From Stigmatella ashevillena (GTDB lineage: Bacteria; Myxococcota; Myxococcia; Myxococcales; Myxococcaceae): a stretch of 64,000 nt of DNA. Each line of letters starts with the position of its first letter. Position 1 is the stretch's first letter. This document shows positions 17,945-27,864 of the stretch, piece by piece. The DNA lies in NCBI RefSeq assembly GCF_028368975.1, contig NZ_JAQNDM010000002.1:7062425-7126424 (forward strand). The letters are read 5' to 3'. Below the pieces are notes generated by a model. It searched no databases. It saw nothing but the letters and a program-made list of their open reading frames with translations, and was not told where the DNA came from. Both the position numbers and the translations under genes were made by a program.

Positions 17945-19162
17945 GTGCCTCTTTTTCTCATGCCCTTCTCGCCCGCGCTGCACAGAGCCATCGTGGTCCT
18001 CCTGGCCTTGCTGGCACTCGGATTGAGCCTGCGCCTCAAGCGCTATGAGGGGCCCAACCTCTATGGGGTGCAGGCTCAGGCATGGCTGGAGGGGCGGTTG
18101 GACGTTCCAGGCCCGGCGGAGGACATGAGCCTGTACGGGGGCCGCTATTACGTGGCATTTCCGCCCTTTCCCTCCGTGGTGCTGCTGCCCGTGGTGGCAC
18201 TCACCGGGCACGAGCGGGTGCCATACCGGGCCGTGGCGCTCGGGGTGTCGCTCCTGACGGCTTGGGCTGCGTGGAGGGTGCTGCGGCGCCTGGACATTCC
18301 TCCGGAGGCGCGTCCCTGGCTGGTGGCGGCGTTGCTCGCGGGCACCGCGTTCTGGTTCTGCGTCGTCCAGAGCGAGGCCGTCTGGTTCTTCGCACACGTG
18401 GTGGCGGTGACGTGTTCGTTGCTCGCGCTGGAGGAAGCGCTGGGCAAGGGGCGGGGAGGGTGGGCAGGGCTGTGGGTGGGGCTGGCCTTCCTGTCACGCC
18501 AGCTCTGTGTCTATCTGGTCCCCTTCATCGCCCTGGCGGTGTGGCTGCGCCACGCGGAGGCGGGCCGTCGGCGGCAGGTGTGGCAAGCAGGGGGCGCGCT
18601 CGCGGTGGTGGGCGCCTGCGCCGGGGTCTACCTCGTGCTCAATGCCCTGCGCTTTGGCCATCCCTTCAATACGGGCTACGCGGGCATGCCCCTGGAAGAC
18701 TTCCTGGCGGTACGCGTGGCGCGCTATGGCCTGTTCCACCCCGCGTACGTGCCCTTCAACTTCTTCCACATGTTCCTGGAGGGGCCGCACTTCGTGTTTG
18801 GTGGGGCGCGGCAGTTGGCCCCGAACGGGATGGATGGCATGGGCACGTCGCTCACGCTGGCCAGCCCCTTTGTTTTCGTGGCGTTGGCGGCGCGGGGAGA
18901 GCGCCTGTTCCGCGTCGGGGCCTGGAGTGTGGTGCTGCTGGCCCTCACCCACATGCTTTTCTATTACAACAATGGGTGGGTGCAGACGAACGCGCAGCGC
19001 TTCACGTTGGACTTCCTGCCGGTGCTTTGGGTGTTGGTGGCTTTGGGCACCCGGCATCTGGAGGCACGGGTCTGGAAGGGGCTGGTGGCGTGGTCCATTG
19101 GACTCAATGTCTTCGCCCTCGCGCTGATGCCGGTGCTCATGAGGTCCCTGCACCGATTGTGA
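17945..19162 (+). CDS. Polytopic membrane protein, GT-C glycosyltransferase-like
   Basis: A protein of about 405 residues with ten or so hydrophobic helices. The loop after the first helix carries acidic and aromatic residues (YEGPNLYGVQAQAWLEGRLD) and then GGRYYVAFPPFPSV. An early polar loop followed by YVAFPP-type segments is typical of GT-C membrane glycosyltransferases and related integral proteins that use lipid-linked sugars. I cannot name a family from sequence alone. The GTG at 17945 and an ATG at 17960 are both possible starts. The gene is divergent from the permease pair. Confidence 0.7.
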   Translation: MPLFLMPFSPALHRAIVVLLALLALGLSLRLKRYEGPNLYGVQAQAWLEGRLDVPGPAEDMSLYGGRYYVAFPPFPSVVLLPVVALTGHERVPYRAVALGVSLLTAWAAWRVLRRLDIPPEARPWLVAALLAGTAFWFCVVQSEAVWFFAHVVAVTCSLLALEEALGKGRGGWAGLWVGLAFLSRQLCVYLVPFIALAVWLRHAEAGRRRQVWQAGGALAVVGACAGVYLVLNALRFGHPFNTGYAGMPLEDFLAVRVARYGLFHPAYVPFNFFHMFLEGPHFVFGGARQLAPNGMDGMGTSLTLASPFVFVALAARGERLFRVGAWSVVLLALTHMLFYYNNGWVQTNAQRFTLDFLPVLWVLVALGTRHLEARVWKGLVAWSIGLNVFALALMPVLMRSLHRL

Positions 19163-19174
19163 GCTTGCGTCCGC

Positions 19175-19714
19175 TCACCACTGGAGGTGGTAGACGCAGG
19201 TGTCAGCGGCCTTCGACCGGCAGCTCGCCGGGGCATGCGTGACGCGCAGCCGGAAGGACTCTGGAGGCGGAAAGAGCTCGAAGAGGGACTCCAGCAAGCC
19301 TTGGTCGAACTCGCAGGGATAAGGATTGTCACACCGGACGTGCGCGGAGCGGCCGCTTTGAGGCTGGTAGTGAAAGCCGCCGATCTCCCCTGAACCCCGG
19401 TGATGCATCCGGTAGACCTCGTTGAGGGAGAACAGGGACTCCCCGAAGGAGTCGACGCTGGGCGCGAAGGTGATGTGCCGGGCGGTGTGTCGGCCGAGGG
19501 CGTGAACCGTGTAGGGCCCGATGTGCGACCGGATGTCGTTCAGGCAGAGCAGCAACTTCTGGAGGGGGTACCACGCCTGCTGGGCAAGGGCGGGGATGCC
19601 ATGCGCGGTGATGATGCGCCGGGTCTCTTGCTCCAGGAGCCCCACCACGCCAAACAGCGTGCGCGCGGTGTTGCCCATGACCTCGACGCTGGAGATGTCG
19701 CGATGGTCCGCCAT
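19175..19714 (-). CDS. V4R/heme-NO-binding-like small protein
   Basis: A 179-residue cytoplasmic protein starting at the ATG at 19714. It opens with a helical region (GIPALAQQAWYPLQKLLLCLNDI), then has the motif HHRGSGEIGGFHYQP, CDNPYPCEFD, and closes with VTHAPASCRSKAADTCVYHLQW. The final C-x(n)-C-x-Y-x-x-x-W pattern is common at the end of V4R and related ligand- or metal-binding domains. A small-molecule sensor role is inference. It lies downstream of the aldehyde dehydrogenase on the same strand with a 68-base gap. I recognise no catalytic motif. Confidence 0.6.
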   Translation of the reverse strand: MADHRDISSVEVMGNTARTLFGVVGLLEQETRRIITAHGIPALAQQAWYPLQKLLLCLNDIRSHIGPYTVHALGRHTARHITFAPSVDSFGESLFSLNEVYRMHHRGSGEIGGFHYQPQSGRSAHVRCDNPYPCEFDQGLLESLFELFPPPESFRLRVTHAPASCRSKAADTCVYHLQW

Positions 19715-19782
19715 GAGGCCCCCCTGGGTGCTGGCGGTGCAGTCAAGCACGCCCGCCCGAGGGGCCTCAAGGGGTGTGCGGG

Positions 19783-21168
19783 TTAGAACGACAGCCGGAA
19801 GTGGAGGGACTTCGGGCGGGTGAGCGCGTCGAAGCCCAGTGCGCTCAGGCTGTGGCCTCGCCCCGAGTTCTTCACGCCAATCCAAGGCAGCGCCGGGTCC
19901 ACCGAGTCGCAGCGGTTCATGTAGACCGTGCCGTACTCCAGTTGGGCAGCGAAGCGGGCGGCGCGCTCCCGGTCCTGCGTCCAGACGCTCGCGGTCAGGC
20001 CCAGCTCCGAGCGGTTCATCTTCGCGAGCGCTTCCTCGTCCGAGTCCACCGGGCACAGGGGCAGCAGCGGTCCAAAGGATTCTTGCTGCATCAGCCGCAT
20101 CGAATCGTCCAGGCCCGTGAGGAGCGTGGCCTCGAAGAAGCGGCCCTTGCCGTCCACCTGGGTTCGTTTGCCTCCCACCACCACGCGCGCCCCCTTGGCG
20201 CGGGCATCCTCCACCAGGAGCTCCAGCTCGACCGGGTGGTTGGGCTGGGCGATGGGGCCCAGCGTGGTCTGAGCGTTCATGGGATCGCCGAGCACGTAGC
20301 CGCGCACGAGCGCTTCGCACGCCTCGGTGAAGCGGTTGTACAGCGAGCGGTGCACGTAGACGCGCTCCACGGCGCAGCAGCTCTGACCGGCATTGTAGAG
20401 GGCGCCGTCCACCACGTTCTCCACCGTCTTGCCGAAGTCGCAGTCCGGCGCCACGTAGGCCGGGTCATTGCCTCCCAGCTCCAGCCCCATGTGGCGGAAG
20501 CGTCCGGCGCCTGCCTGTGACAGCCGTTGCCCGCCGTACACCGAGCCCGTGAATACCACATGGTCCACGCGGGCGTCCCCCACCATGCGCTCGCTGGTGG
20601 GGTGGTCGCAGTGCAAGGCCTGAACGAGGTTCGCGGGCGCACCGGCCGCGGAGAAGGCGCGGGCGAAGTGCTCGCCACACAAGGGCGAGCGGGGGGAGTG
20701 CTTCACCACCACAGCGTTGCCCGCGAGCACCGCGGGGACCACCACGTTCACCGCGGTGAGCAGCGGGTAGTTCCACGCGGGCAGGTCCAGGACGACGCCC
20801 AGGGGCTCCTTGACGATTCGCCGCTCGAAGCCCGTCTTGGGAGGCAGCACGATGTCCGCCAGGGAGGCTTCCGCGATGGACATCATATGGCGGGCGCGCT
20901 CGGCCATTCCTCCCACCTCGTTGCGTGCCTGGGCCAGCGGCTTGCCCATCATCCGGGAGATGTCCCTGGCGATGGTGTCCGCCTGGGCTTCCATGGAGGC
21001 CACCATGCGCTCGCACCAGGCTTTGCGCTCGGCCACGGAGGCCGCGCGCGCCACCCGGGCGGCGGCGCGGGCCTGGTCGAGCACGGTGTTGACGGTGGCC
21101 TCGTCCGCCAGGGGAACGGAGCAGGCGACGTCGCCAGTGTACGGATTGTCGACGGTCAGAAGAGTCAT
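19783..21168 (-). CDS. NAD(P)-dependent aldehyde dehydrogenase family protein
   Basis: A 461-residue protein of the ALDH superfamily. The active site is visible: Asn in PAWNY (about 133), the general base Glu230 in LELGGNDP and the nucleophile Cys264 in NAGQSCCAVERV. The cofactor-binding stretch FTGSVYGGQ lies around residue 206. It oxidises an aldehyde to an acid with NAD(P). The sequence resembles succinate-semialdehyde/medium-chain types, but the substrate cannot be assigned. The ATG at 21168 is preferred over an upstream frame extension that reads like non-coding sequence. No pathway partner is adjacent. Confidence 0.92.
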   Translation of the reverse strand: MTLLTVDNPYTGDVACSVPLADEATVNTVLDQARAAARVARAASVAERKAWCERMVASMEAQADTIARDISRMMGKPLAQARNEVGGMAERARHMMSIAEASLADIVLPPKTGFERRIVKEPLGVVLDLPAWNYPLLTAVNVVVPAVLAGNAVVVKHSPRSPLCGEHFARAFSAAGAPANLVQALHCDHPTSERMVGDARVDHVVFTGSVYGGQRLSQAGAGRFRHMGLELGGNDPAYVAPDCDFGKTVENVVDGALYNAGQSCCAVERVYVHRSLYNRFTEACEALVRGYVLGDPMNAQTTLGPIAQPNHPVELELLVEDARAKGARVVVGGKRTQVDGKGRFFEATLLTGLDDSMRLMQQESFGPLLPLCPVDSDEEALAKMNRSELGLTASVWTQDRERAARFAAQLEYGTVYMNRCDSVDPALPWIGVKNSGRGHSLSALGFDALTRPKSLHFRLSF

Positions 21169-21178
21169 GGCCGCCAAG

Positions 21179-21394
21179 CTAGTGCGTTCTTCGAGGCCTC
21201 GCGCGGCAGACAACCCCTTGCAAGCCCCGTGCGTTGGCTCTTGGACGGCAGCAGGGGACTTCTTGTGGGAGAGGTGATTGTTTCCGAAGGGGTGCAAGAC
21301 GAAGAGGGTATTTCTCGGCGGAGGCTCCTGACACCACCAGCAGGGTGGAGGCGAACAGCAGCCGCAGGGCAGGACGCAGTGCGCGGAGGGTCAT
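21179..21394 (-). other. Short frame with signal-peptide-like start, perhaps a decayed gene
   Basis: Between the aldehyde dehydrogenase and serine dehydratase genes, a 71-codon frame begins with a convincing signal peptide: MTLRALRPALRLLFAST followed by LLVVSGASA. After about residue 30 the sequence becomes Arg-rich and irregular. This looks like the 5' end of a former secreted-protein gene that lost the rest, or a real micro-protein. No strong ribosome site is seen. Confidence 0.3.
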
Positions 21395-21437
21395 GCCCGC
21401 ACAGACAGCAAGTGTTGTGCCTGTCTGGGCGTGAGGG

Positions 21438-22850
21438 TCAACACTCCGGAAGGCCTACACTGAGGTTGGACACCTCGAGCACGTTGACCGCGAGCCCCCC
21501 GCGCGCCGTCTCCTTGTATTTGTCTTTCATGTCGCGGCCCGTGTCGCGCATGGTCTTGATGACCTTGTCGAGGCTCACGAAGTGGGTGCCGTCGCCCGAG
21601 AGGGCCATGCGCGCGGCGTTGATGGCCTTCACCGAGGCCATGGCGTTGCGCTCGATGCAGGGCACCTGAACGAGCCCTCCAATGGGATCGCACGTGAGCC
21701 CCAGGTTGTGCTCCATGGCGATCTCCGCCGCGTTCTCCACCTGGCGTGGCGAGCCCCCGAGGACCTCGGTCAGCGCCCCCGCCGCCATGGAGCACGCGCT
21801 GCCAACCTCGCCCTGACAGCCCACCTCGGCGCCACTGATGGAGGCATTCTCCTTATAGAGGACGCCAATGGCGCCCGCGGTGAGCAGGAACCGGACGACG
21901 CCGGCCTCGTCCGCGCCCGGGACGAAGCGCCAGTAATAGTGCAGCAGGGCGGGGATGATGCCCGCGGCCCCGTTGGTCGGCGCCGTCACCACCCGCCCGC
22001 CAGCGGCGTTCTCTTCATTCACCGCCAGCGCGTAGAGGTTCACCCAGTCGAGCACGGTCAGCGGGTTGGTGAGTCCTGCCTCGGGCCGGCTCAGCAAGCG
22101 CTGGTAGAGCTTCGAGGCGCGGCGCTCCACCTTGAGTCCCCCGGGCAAGATGCCCGGCGTCTCGCAGCCCCGCTTCACGCAGGCCTGCATCACGTCCCAG
22201 ATGCGGAGCAGGCCCGCGCGGATGTCTGCCTCCGGACGCCAGGCCTTCTCGTTCTCGAGCATCACGGCGCTGATGGACAGCCGCTCGCGTTCACAGTGCT
22301 CCAGCAGCTCTGTCGCGGAATGGAAGGGGAAGCGCTGGGGGGTATCGTCTTCGCGCACGGGAGACTGGCCTTGCGCGGCCTCCTCGTTCACCACGAAGCC
22401 GCCGCCCACCGAGTAGTAGGTGCGCACGGACAGCTCCGTGCCGGCGGCATCCCCGGCGGAGAAGCGCATGCCATTGGGGTGGAAGGGCAGGGCGCGGCGG
22501 CGGTGCAGCACCAGCTGTTCTCCGTCGCGGAAGGCCACTTCCCGCTGGCCGAGGACCGCGACGCGCCCCTCGGTCCGCCACCGGGCGATGCGGGCCGGCA
22601 GGCTCTCCACGTCGACGTGCTCTGGGGTCTCTCCCATCAGGCCGAGCACCACCGCCTTGTCGCTGCCGTGGCCCTTACCGGTGGCGCCCAGAGAGCCGAA
22701 CAGCTCGACCTTGAGCCGCGCCAGGCGATCGAGCTTCCCTTCTTCCTGGAGGCGCAACGCGAACATCCGTGCGGCACGCATGGGCCCCACCGTGTGCGAA
22801 CTGGAGGGACCGATGCCGATCTTGAAGAGGTCGAAGACGCTGACGGCCAT
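21438..22850 (-). CDS. sdaA: L-serine ammonia-lyase, single-chain iron-sulfur type
   Basis: A 470-residue protein that begins with the characteristic [25 protein letters not shown]. It contains the conserved 4Fe-4S cysteines in [18 protein letters not shown] and VPCIERNAM. It converts L-serine to pyruvate and ammonia in the cytoplasm, feeding amino-acid carbon into central metabolism, which fits a predatory, protein-consuming lifestyle. The length and the fusion of beta and alpha domains match the bacterial one-chain form. Seven bases separate its start from the end of the exosortase-system operon upstream, so it could be read through from that unit. Confidence 0.95.
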   Translation of the reverse strand: MAVSVFDLFKIGIGPSSSHTVGPMRAARMFALRLQEEGKLDRLARLKVELFGSLGATGKGHGSDKAVVLGLMGETPEHVDVESLPARIARWRTEGRVAVLGQREVAFRDGEQLVLHRRRALPFHPNGMRFSAGDAAGTELSVRTYYSVGGGFVVNEEAAQGQSPVREDDTPQRFPFHSATELLEHCERERLSISAVMLENEKAWRPEADIRAGLLRIWDVMQACVKRGCETPGILPGGLKVERRASKLYQRLLSRPEAGLTNPLTVLDWVNLYALAVNEENAAGGRVVTAPTNGAAGIIPALLHYYWRFVPGADEAGVVRFLLTAGAIGVLYKENASISGAEVGCQGEVGSACSMAAGALTEVLGGSPRQVENAAEIAMEHNLGLTCDPIGGLVQVPCIERNAMASVKAINAARMALSGDGTHFVSLDKVIKTMRDTGRDMKDKYKETARGGLAVNVLEVSNLSVGLPEC

Positions 22851-22856
22851 GGGGCG

Positions 22857-23378
22857 TCACCATATCTCCCCCTCGGCAACGGTGATGGCCCACCAGGGGC
22901 CCTCGGTGTCTCCCATCAACGCGCTCCAGTACCACGCCGAAACATCCGTCCAACGACGCGACGCGCCATCCTGAATGGCCTCTCGCACCCCGAGCGGGCG
23001 GCCATCCCGCACGGCGGTGAAGCGCTGCCAGGATGTCCCTTCCGGATGGCGCCAGAGGGTGGCGGGGGTGAGGGTGTAGCCGAGGCCGCGAAAGCAGTCT
23101 TCCGCAGAGTGGAGCTGGCGGGTGGGTGCGTGAACCCACCGGAAGATGAGTTCCCGCCGCCCATCCGTGAAGCGCGCGATGCGGCCCGGAAAGCCCATGC
23201 CGAAGCGCTGCTCCCGCTCGGAGAGGGGAAGCTCCCGCAGGGGGTGTCCTTCGAAGGTGGTGGGCCAGCCTGGGAACACCGCTCCTTGGGGCTCGGCTGC
23301 GCGCGAGGCACGCCACAGGGGGGAGGTTGCCAGCAGGGCACTCGACACGAGGAACGCCACCCAGGCCCTCGGGCTCAT
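22857..23378 (-). CDS. EpsI-like exosortase-associated protein
   Basis: A 173-residue protein with a signal peptide or N-terminal anchor (WVAFLVSSALLATSPLW) and a domain containing RWVHAPTRQLHSAEDCFRGLGY. The HS-x-E-x-C-x-G-x-G-Y/W arrangement is the hallmark of the EpsI/exosortase C-terminal associated family. Its ATG overlaps the exosortase stop by four bases (ATGA), so the two are translationally coupled. EpsI proteins accompany exosortases, and their biochemical role is not settled. It is the third gene of the unit that starts with the VIT-vWA substrate candidate. Confidence 0.8.
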   Translation of the reverse strand: MSPRAWVAFLVSSALLATSPLWRASRAAEPQGAVFPGWPTTFEGHPLRELPLSEREQRFGMGFPGRIARFTDGRRELIFRWVHAPTRQLHSAEDCFRGLGYTLTPATLWRHPEGTSWQRFTAVRDGRPLGVREAIQDGASRRWTDVSAWYWSALMGDTEGPWWAITVAEGEIW

Positions 23379-24169
23379 GCGCGGGCTTCCCTCGTCTGCT
23401 GACAGGCGCGCTGCCACAGGCAGATGGCGGCGATGGACAGACACACGGGAATGAAGGACGTCACCCCCACCCCGTCGTGGAGCCAGGGAGGCCCCGCGAG
23501 GTGTCCTCCTTCCACGAGCGTGAGCGCGCAGACGCGCAAGGCATTGCCCAAGAGGATGGCGCCCACGGCCAACCCACAGGCCCACAGGGTCCGCCCCGGT
23601 CCGAGCCGCAGCAGGCACGCCAGGGTGACCGCGAGGAACAGGCCCACCCAGAGCATCCGGGCCCCGCTGCACGGCGCGTCCACCAGGATGGCCTGGGAGC
23701 CGATGCGCAGGCTGAGGCCCTCCCGCGCCGCGGGCACTCCCAGCAGGTTCAGCAGGGGGGCGGCCAGCGTGGCGGCGAGGAGCCGCAGGGGATAGCCCAG
23801 GTAGAACTGCACCGAGGAGAGTACCGGCAGGGACAGGAGCGCGAGCAGCCACGTTCCCAGGTGGAAGCCGCGCCCGGTGGTCATGCGGGAGACGAGGGCG
23901 GTGACACTCAGCACGCAGCCCGCCGCCCGGAGCAACGGGGGCATCCAGGGCGAGGTCAGGACGAGCGCGGTGTTGACAGCCGCGAGCCTCACGAGATCCC
24001 TCTGCTCCAGCGGGTGGCGCGCTCCCCGGGGAAGCACCAGCCCCATCGCCAGCAGGGCCAGGAGGCCCCAGGGCTCATCCGAGCCATCCCTCATGCGCTG
24101 GGCGTACCAGACCCATGAGCTCCAGCCGGCGAGGACTTGCAGTCCCAGGATGAGGAAGGAGCGTCCCAT
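23375..24169 (-). CDS. Exosortase/archaeosortase family transpeptidase
   Basis: A 264-residue integral membrane protein with about eight hydrophobic helices. The catalytic residues of the family are present: Cys in DAPCSGARMLW, Arg in GNALRVCAL and His in HDGVGVTSF. Exosortases cleave and transfer proteins carrying a PEP-CTERM-type tail at the inner membrane. The start at 24169 shares one base with the stop of the upstream gene, which ends in just such a tail. This suggests a dedicated enzyme-substrate pair, although it may serve other proteins elsewhere in the genome. Confidence 0.88.
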   Translation of the reverse strand: MGRSFLILGLQVLAGWSSWVWYAQRMRDGSDEPWGLLALLAMGLVLPRGARHPLEQRDLVRLAAVNTALVLTSPWMPPLLRAAGCVLSVTALVSRMTTGRGFHLGTWLLALLSLPVLSSVQFYLGYPLRLLAATLAAPLLNLLGVPAAREGLSLRIGSQAILVDAPCSGARMLWVGLFLAVTLACLLRLGPGRTLWACGLAVGAILLGNALRVCALTLVEGGHLAGPPWLHDGVGVTSFIPVCLSIAAICLWQRACQQTREARA

Positions 24170-26544
24170 CAGCCCACCCGGTGCCAACGGAACACAGCCA
24201 CGAGGGCGCAGGCCACGGCCAGGAGCATCCAGGTCTCGGGCTCGGGGACCGTGGGCACGGTGCCCGGCTCCACCGGCCTCAAGCCCGCCTCGTCGTATTG
24301 CTGCATGCGCTCCAGGACGACCGCGCCCGTCAGCGCGGTGACGAGCTGGTGGCGGGTGGCCCAATCTCGCGCCTGCTCCTGTGCCTCCGGTGAGGCGTTG
24401 GACGTCAGCCGCGTCACCTCATCGTGGGCCCACAGGCGCACCAGATGGGAGGAGGTCTTCCAGGCATCGGGGGGCAGTTCCCCTCCCGCCACGGGGACGC
24501 GCTCGCGGTGGAACCCGGGCGCCGTGCTACCCCAGGAGGTGAACAGCTCTCTCAGATCCTGTCCCAGCGGGCCCAGCCGGGGGACGGTGCGGAAGGGCAC
24601 ATGCGTTGACAGCTTCTCGGCCAGCGGGTTGGGTCCCTGGCCCACCGTCACGTCGAGCAGCTCCCAAGGGGCTGGAGATGTCATCCACGCGGGGGGGCCC
24701 TCCCATTGCGTGAAAGGCGGCAGCGGCTGGGGGCCGTGGATCCACACCACGAGGGTACGCCCCTCCGCGGCCCGCTGCGACCAGGCTCGGGACAGCGCCG
24801 GGTCGGCGTCCTGTCCGCCCACGACGGGCAGTTGCCGCACCCGCTCCGCCGCGCGCTGGAGCGCGGCCTCATCCACCTTGCCCGGGGGTAAGAGCTCTTC
24901 GACCTCATCCAGCGAGGCCAGAATGGACAGCTCGCTGCCCCGCGGGAAGAAGCTCAGGGCCTGGGCGATCTCTGGCAGTGCCTCCCGCATGTTCCCGGAG
25001 CCGTCCACCACGAGGATGACCCGCGCGGGCAGTGCCACCGGCGTCTGGCGGAACTCCTGGCGCACGAGGTACTCCCGCGCGTCGAGCATGTCTTCTGTCC
25101 AGGCAGTGGCCGAGGCCCCCTTCCTCTGGACGGTGAGCACGGCTTGGGGAGGGCTCAGCGCCTCGTCGTCCAGGGCGGTGAGCCACTCGCTCACCCCGTC
25201 CGGGCGGTGCTCCAGGCTGCCACTGGGGGGCGCGAGGAGCGGGCGCCGGGACTCGACCCGCACCACGTGACGGAGCCCTTTTTCGATGTGGAAGTTGCGC
25301 TCGGCCAGGGAGGGCAGCAGGAGCGCGGCGGCCCGGCCTTCGTCTCGGGGGACCAGCGGCACGGTGAATCCGAGTTTGATCTTCATCGGAGGGCCCTTCA
25401 CCACCGGGAAGCACTGCACCTGGACCCGGTCCGGGCCTTGCTGGGTGACAAGCAGTGGGTCTCTCCGGGTCTGGACGACCTTCTCGTAGGCTTCCCGGAC
25501 CTTGCCGGTGGCGGCGAAGGCGGCCTCCCGCTCCTGCCCATCGATGAACAGCGTCACCCGGGACACCACGGCGCCCGGGGGGAGGACCACCTGCGTGCGG
25601 GCCTCGGACTGGCCCTCGGCGGTGGTGGCGAAGCTCATCGTCCACTCCAGGTAGGCGAGGGCCGCGTCCCCGTCCACCGAGCCCTTCAGCTCCGAGCTGG
25701 CCAGGGAGAGCCCTGGCACGCGGCCTCCCACGAGCAGGCCGCCCTGTTCATCGTCGTCGCCCCAGCGGAAAAACCCTCCATCGCGGAGGTGTTCGGGTTT
25801 GGGGAGTGCGTTGAAGGTCTGCCCCGTCACCCGGTAGTAGACGGTCCTTGCCTCGGCCGTGCTGATGGACTCGGTGAAGGGCAGCATGCTGTTGCGCCCG
25901 ATGGGGATGTAGCACGCGCCCCGCAGCAGCTCTTCGCTTCCCATCCACCGCAGCCACTTCAGCCCCAGGCGCTGTGCCTCGGGGGTTCCATTCACGGCGT
26001 ATTGCAGGCCCACCCGCGTCACCAGCGTGGGAACCGAGGCAGCCACCAGGGCCGCCGCGCCAATTCCCATACCCAGCCAAGGTTTGGCCATGCGGGTGCC
26101 GGAGGGAGCGGCCTGGCGCAGCCGTCTCCGGACGATCAGGGCCGTGATGAAGGACATCAGGGGCGCCAGGGGCAGGAGGCCCAGCCCCATGAAGAGGATG
26201 GCCAGCAACGACAGGGGCAGCAGCGGCAGGAAGACGAGGGCGTAGAGCAGGCTGATGGTGAGCGCCACGCCGTTGAGGAACACCGCTGCGGGAAGCACGG
26301 GGACGAGGCGCTGGCGTGAGGCGATCAGCCCCAGCGCGTTGGCCAGGGGCACGCACGCCACGAGCAGCACCTGGATGGGATGGGGCAGGGGATCGAAGAA
26401 CTCCTGGCTGCACATCCGCGTGTCCAGCTCGATGAAGAGCGTCACCGCGGGCAGGAGCACACCGAACAGCCAGGCGAAGACAGACACCACCCACGTCCAC
26501 GGCGTACTTCGGACCGCCGTCGCGCCAGACTGGGACTCGTTCAC
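24169..26544 (-). CDS. VIT-vWA membrane protein with PEP-CTERM tail (likely exosortase substrate)
   Basis: A 791-residue protein starting with GTG. Residues 1-185 contain about five membrane helices. Residues 285-395 form a VIT-type beta domain (LEWTMSFATT, EREAAFAATGKVREAYEKVV). Residues 500-620 form a vWA-like domain with a degenerate metal site (DGSGNM). The C-terminus, VPEPETW plus a hydrophobic helix plus RWHR, is a textbook PEP-CTERM signal. The downstream gene is an exosortase, overlapping by one base. Similar dedicated substrate-sortase pairs with VIT proteins are known in other phyla. Its function at the surface is unknown. Confidence 0.85.
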   Translation of the reverse strand: MNESQSGATAVRSTPWTWVVSVFAWLFGVLLPAVTLFIELDTRMCSQEFFDPLPHPIQVLLVACVPLANALGLIASRQRLVPVLPAAVFLNGVALTISLLYALVFLPLLPLSLLAILFMGLGLLPLAPLMSFITALIVRRRLRQAAPSGTRMAKPWLGMGIGAAALVAASVPTLVTRVGLQYAVNGTPEAQRLGLKWLRWMGSEELLRGACYIPIGRNSMLPFTESISTAEARTVYYRVTGQTFNALPKPEHLRDGGFFRWGDDDEQGGLLVGGRVPGLSLASSELKGSVDGDAALAYLEWTMSFATTAEGQSEARTQVVLPPGAVVSRVTLFIDGQEREAAFAATGKVREAYEKVVQTRRDPLLVTQQGPDRVQVQCFPVVKGPPMKIKLGFTVPLVPRDEGRAAALLLPSLAERNFHIEKGLRHVVRVESRRPLLAPPSGSLEHRPDGVSEWLTALDDEALSPPQAVLTVQRKGASATAWTEDMLDAREYLVRQEFRQTPVALPARVILVVDGSGNMREALPEIAQALSFFPRGSELSILASLDEVEELLPPGKVDEAALQRAAERVRQLPVVGGQDADPALSRAWSQRAAEGRTLVVWIHGPQPLPPFTQWEGPPAWMTSPAPWELLDVTVGQGPNPLAEKLSTHVPFRTVPRLGPLGQDLRELFTSWGSTAPGFHRERVPVAGGELPPDAWKTSSHLVRLWAHDEVTRLTSNASPEAQEQARDWATRHQLVTALTGAVVLERMQQYDEAGLRPVEPGTVPTVPEPETWMLLAVACALVAVFRWHRVG

Positions 26545-26630
26545 GAGGATCTCTGCGGTGGGGGGCTGGGCCGTTTCGAACTGGACGCTGCCAGGTTCGT
26601 GACCAGCCTAACCCACCCGCGGAGGTGCGC

Positions 26631-26665
26631 GCAGGCGCCGCCGCAGAGCGCAGCGCCTGCGGCGG
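26631..26665 (-). terminator. GC-rich hairpin after mreB
   Basis: Two alternative perfect stems overlap here: CCGCCGCAG/CTGCGGCGG (26638-26646 with 26657-26665) and GCAGGCGC/GCGCCTGC (26631-26638 with 26653-26660). The hairpin lies just after the mreB stop codon and before the exosortase unit. It has no T-run, so termination may be Rho-assisted or partial. Confidence 0.45.
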
Positions 26666-26671
26666 GACGGC

Positions 26672-27754
<1,083 letters not shown>

Positions 27755-27864
27755 CTATCGCCGCAATGCGTGACGCTACTACTACGCGGCGCCGGGGGTA
27801 GAAAGAAATGCCTGAACCCTTCCCAGATGTAGGCCGGTGAGCAACCGGCCAGGAGGCCCCCCGT

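Noticed and set aside
15469-18048. A long plus-strand frame across both permease genes
   Set aside because: It mirrors two recognisable MacB-type permeases on the other strand and contains no motif of its own.
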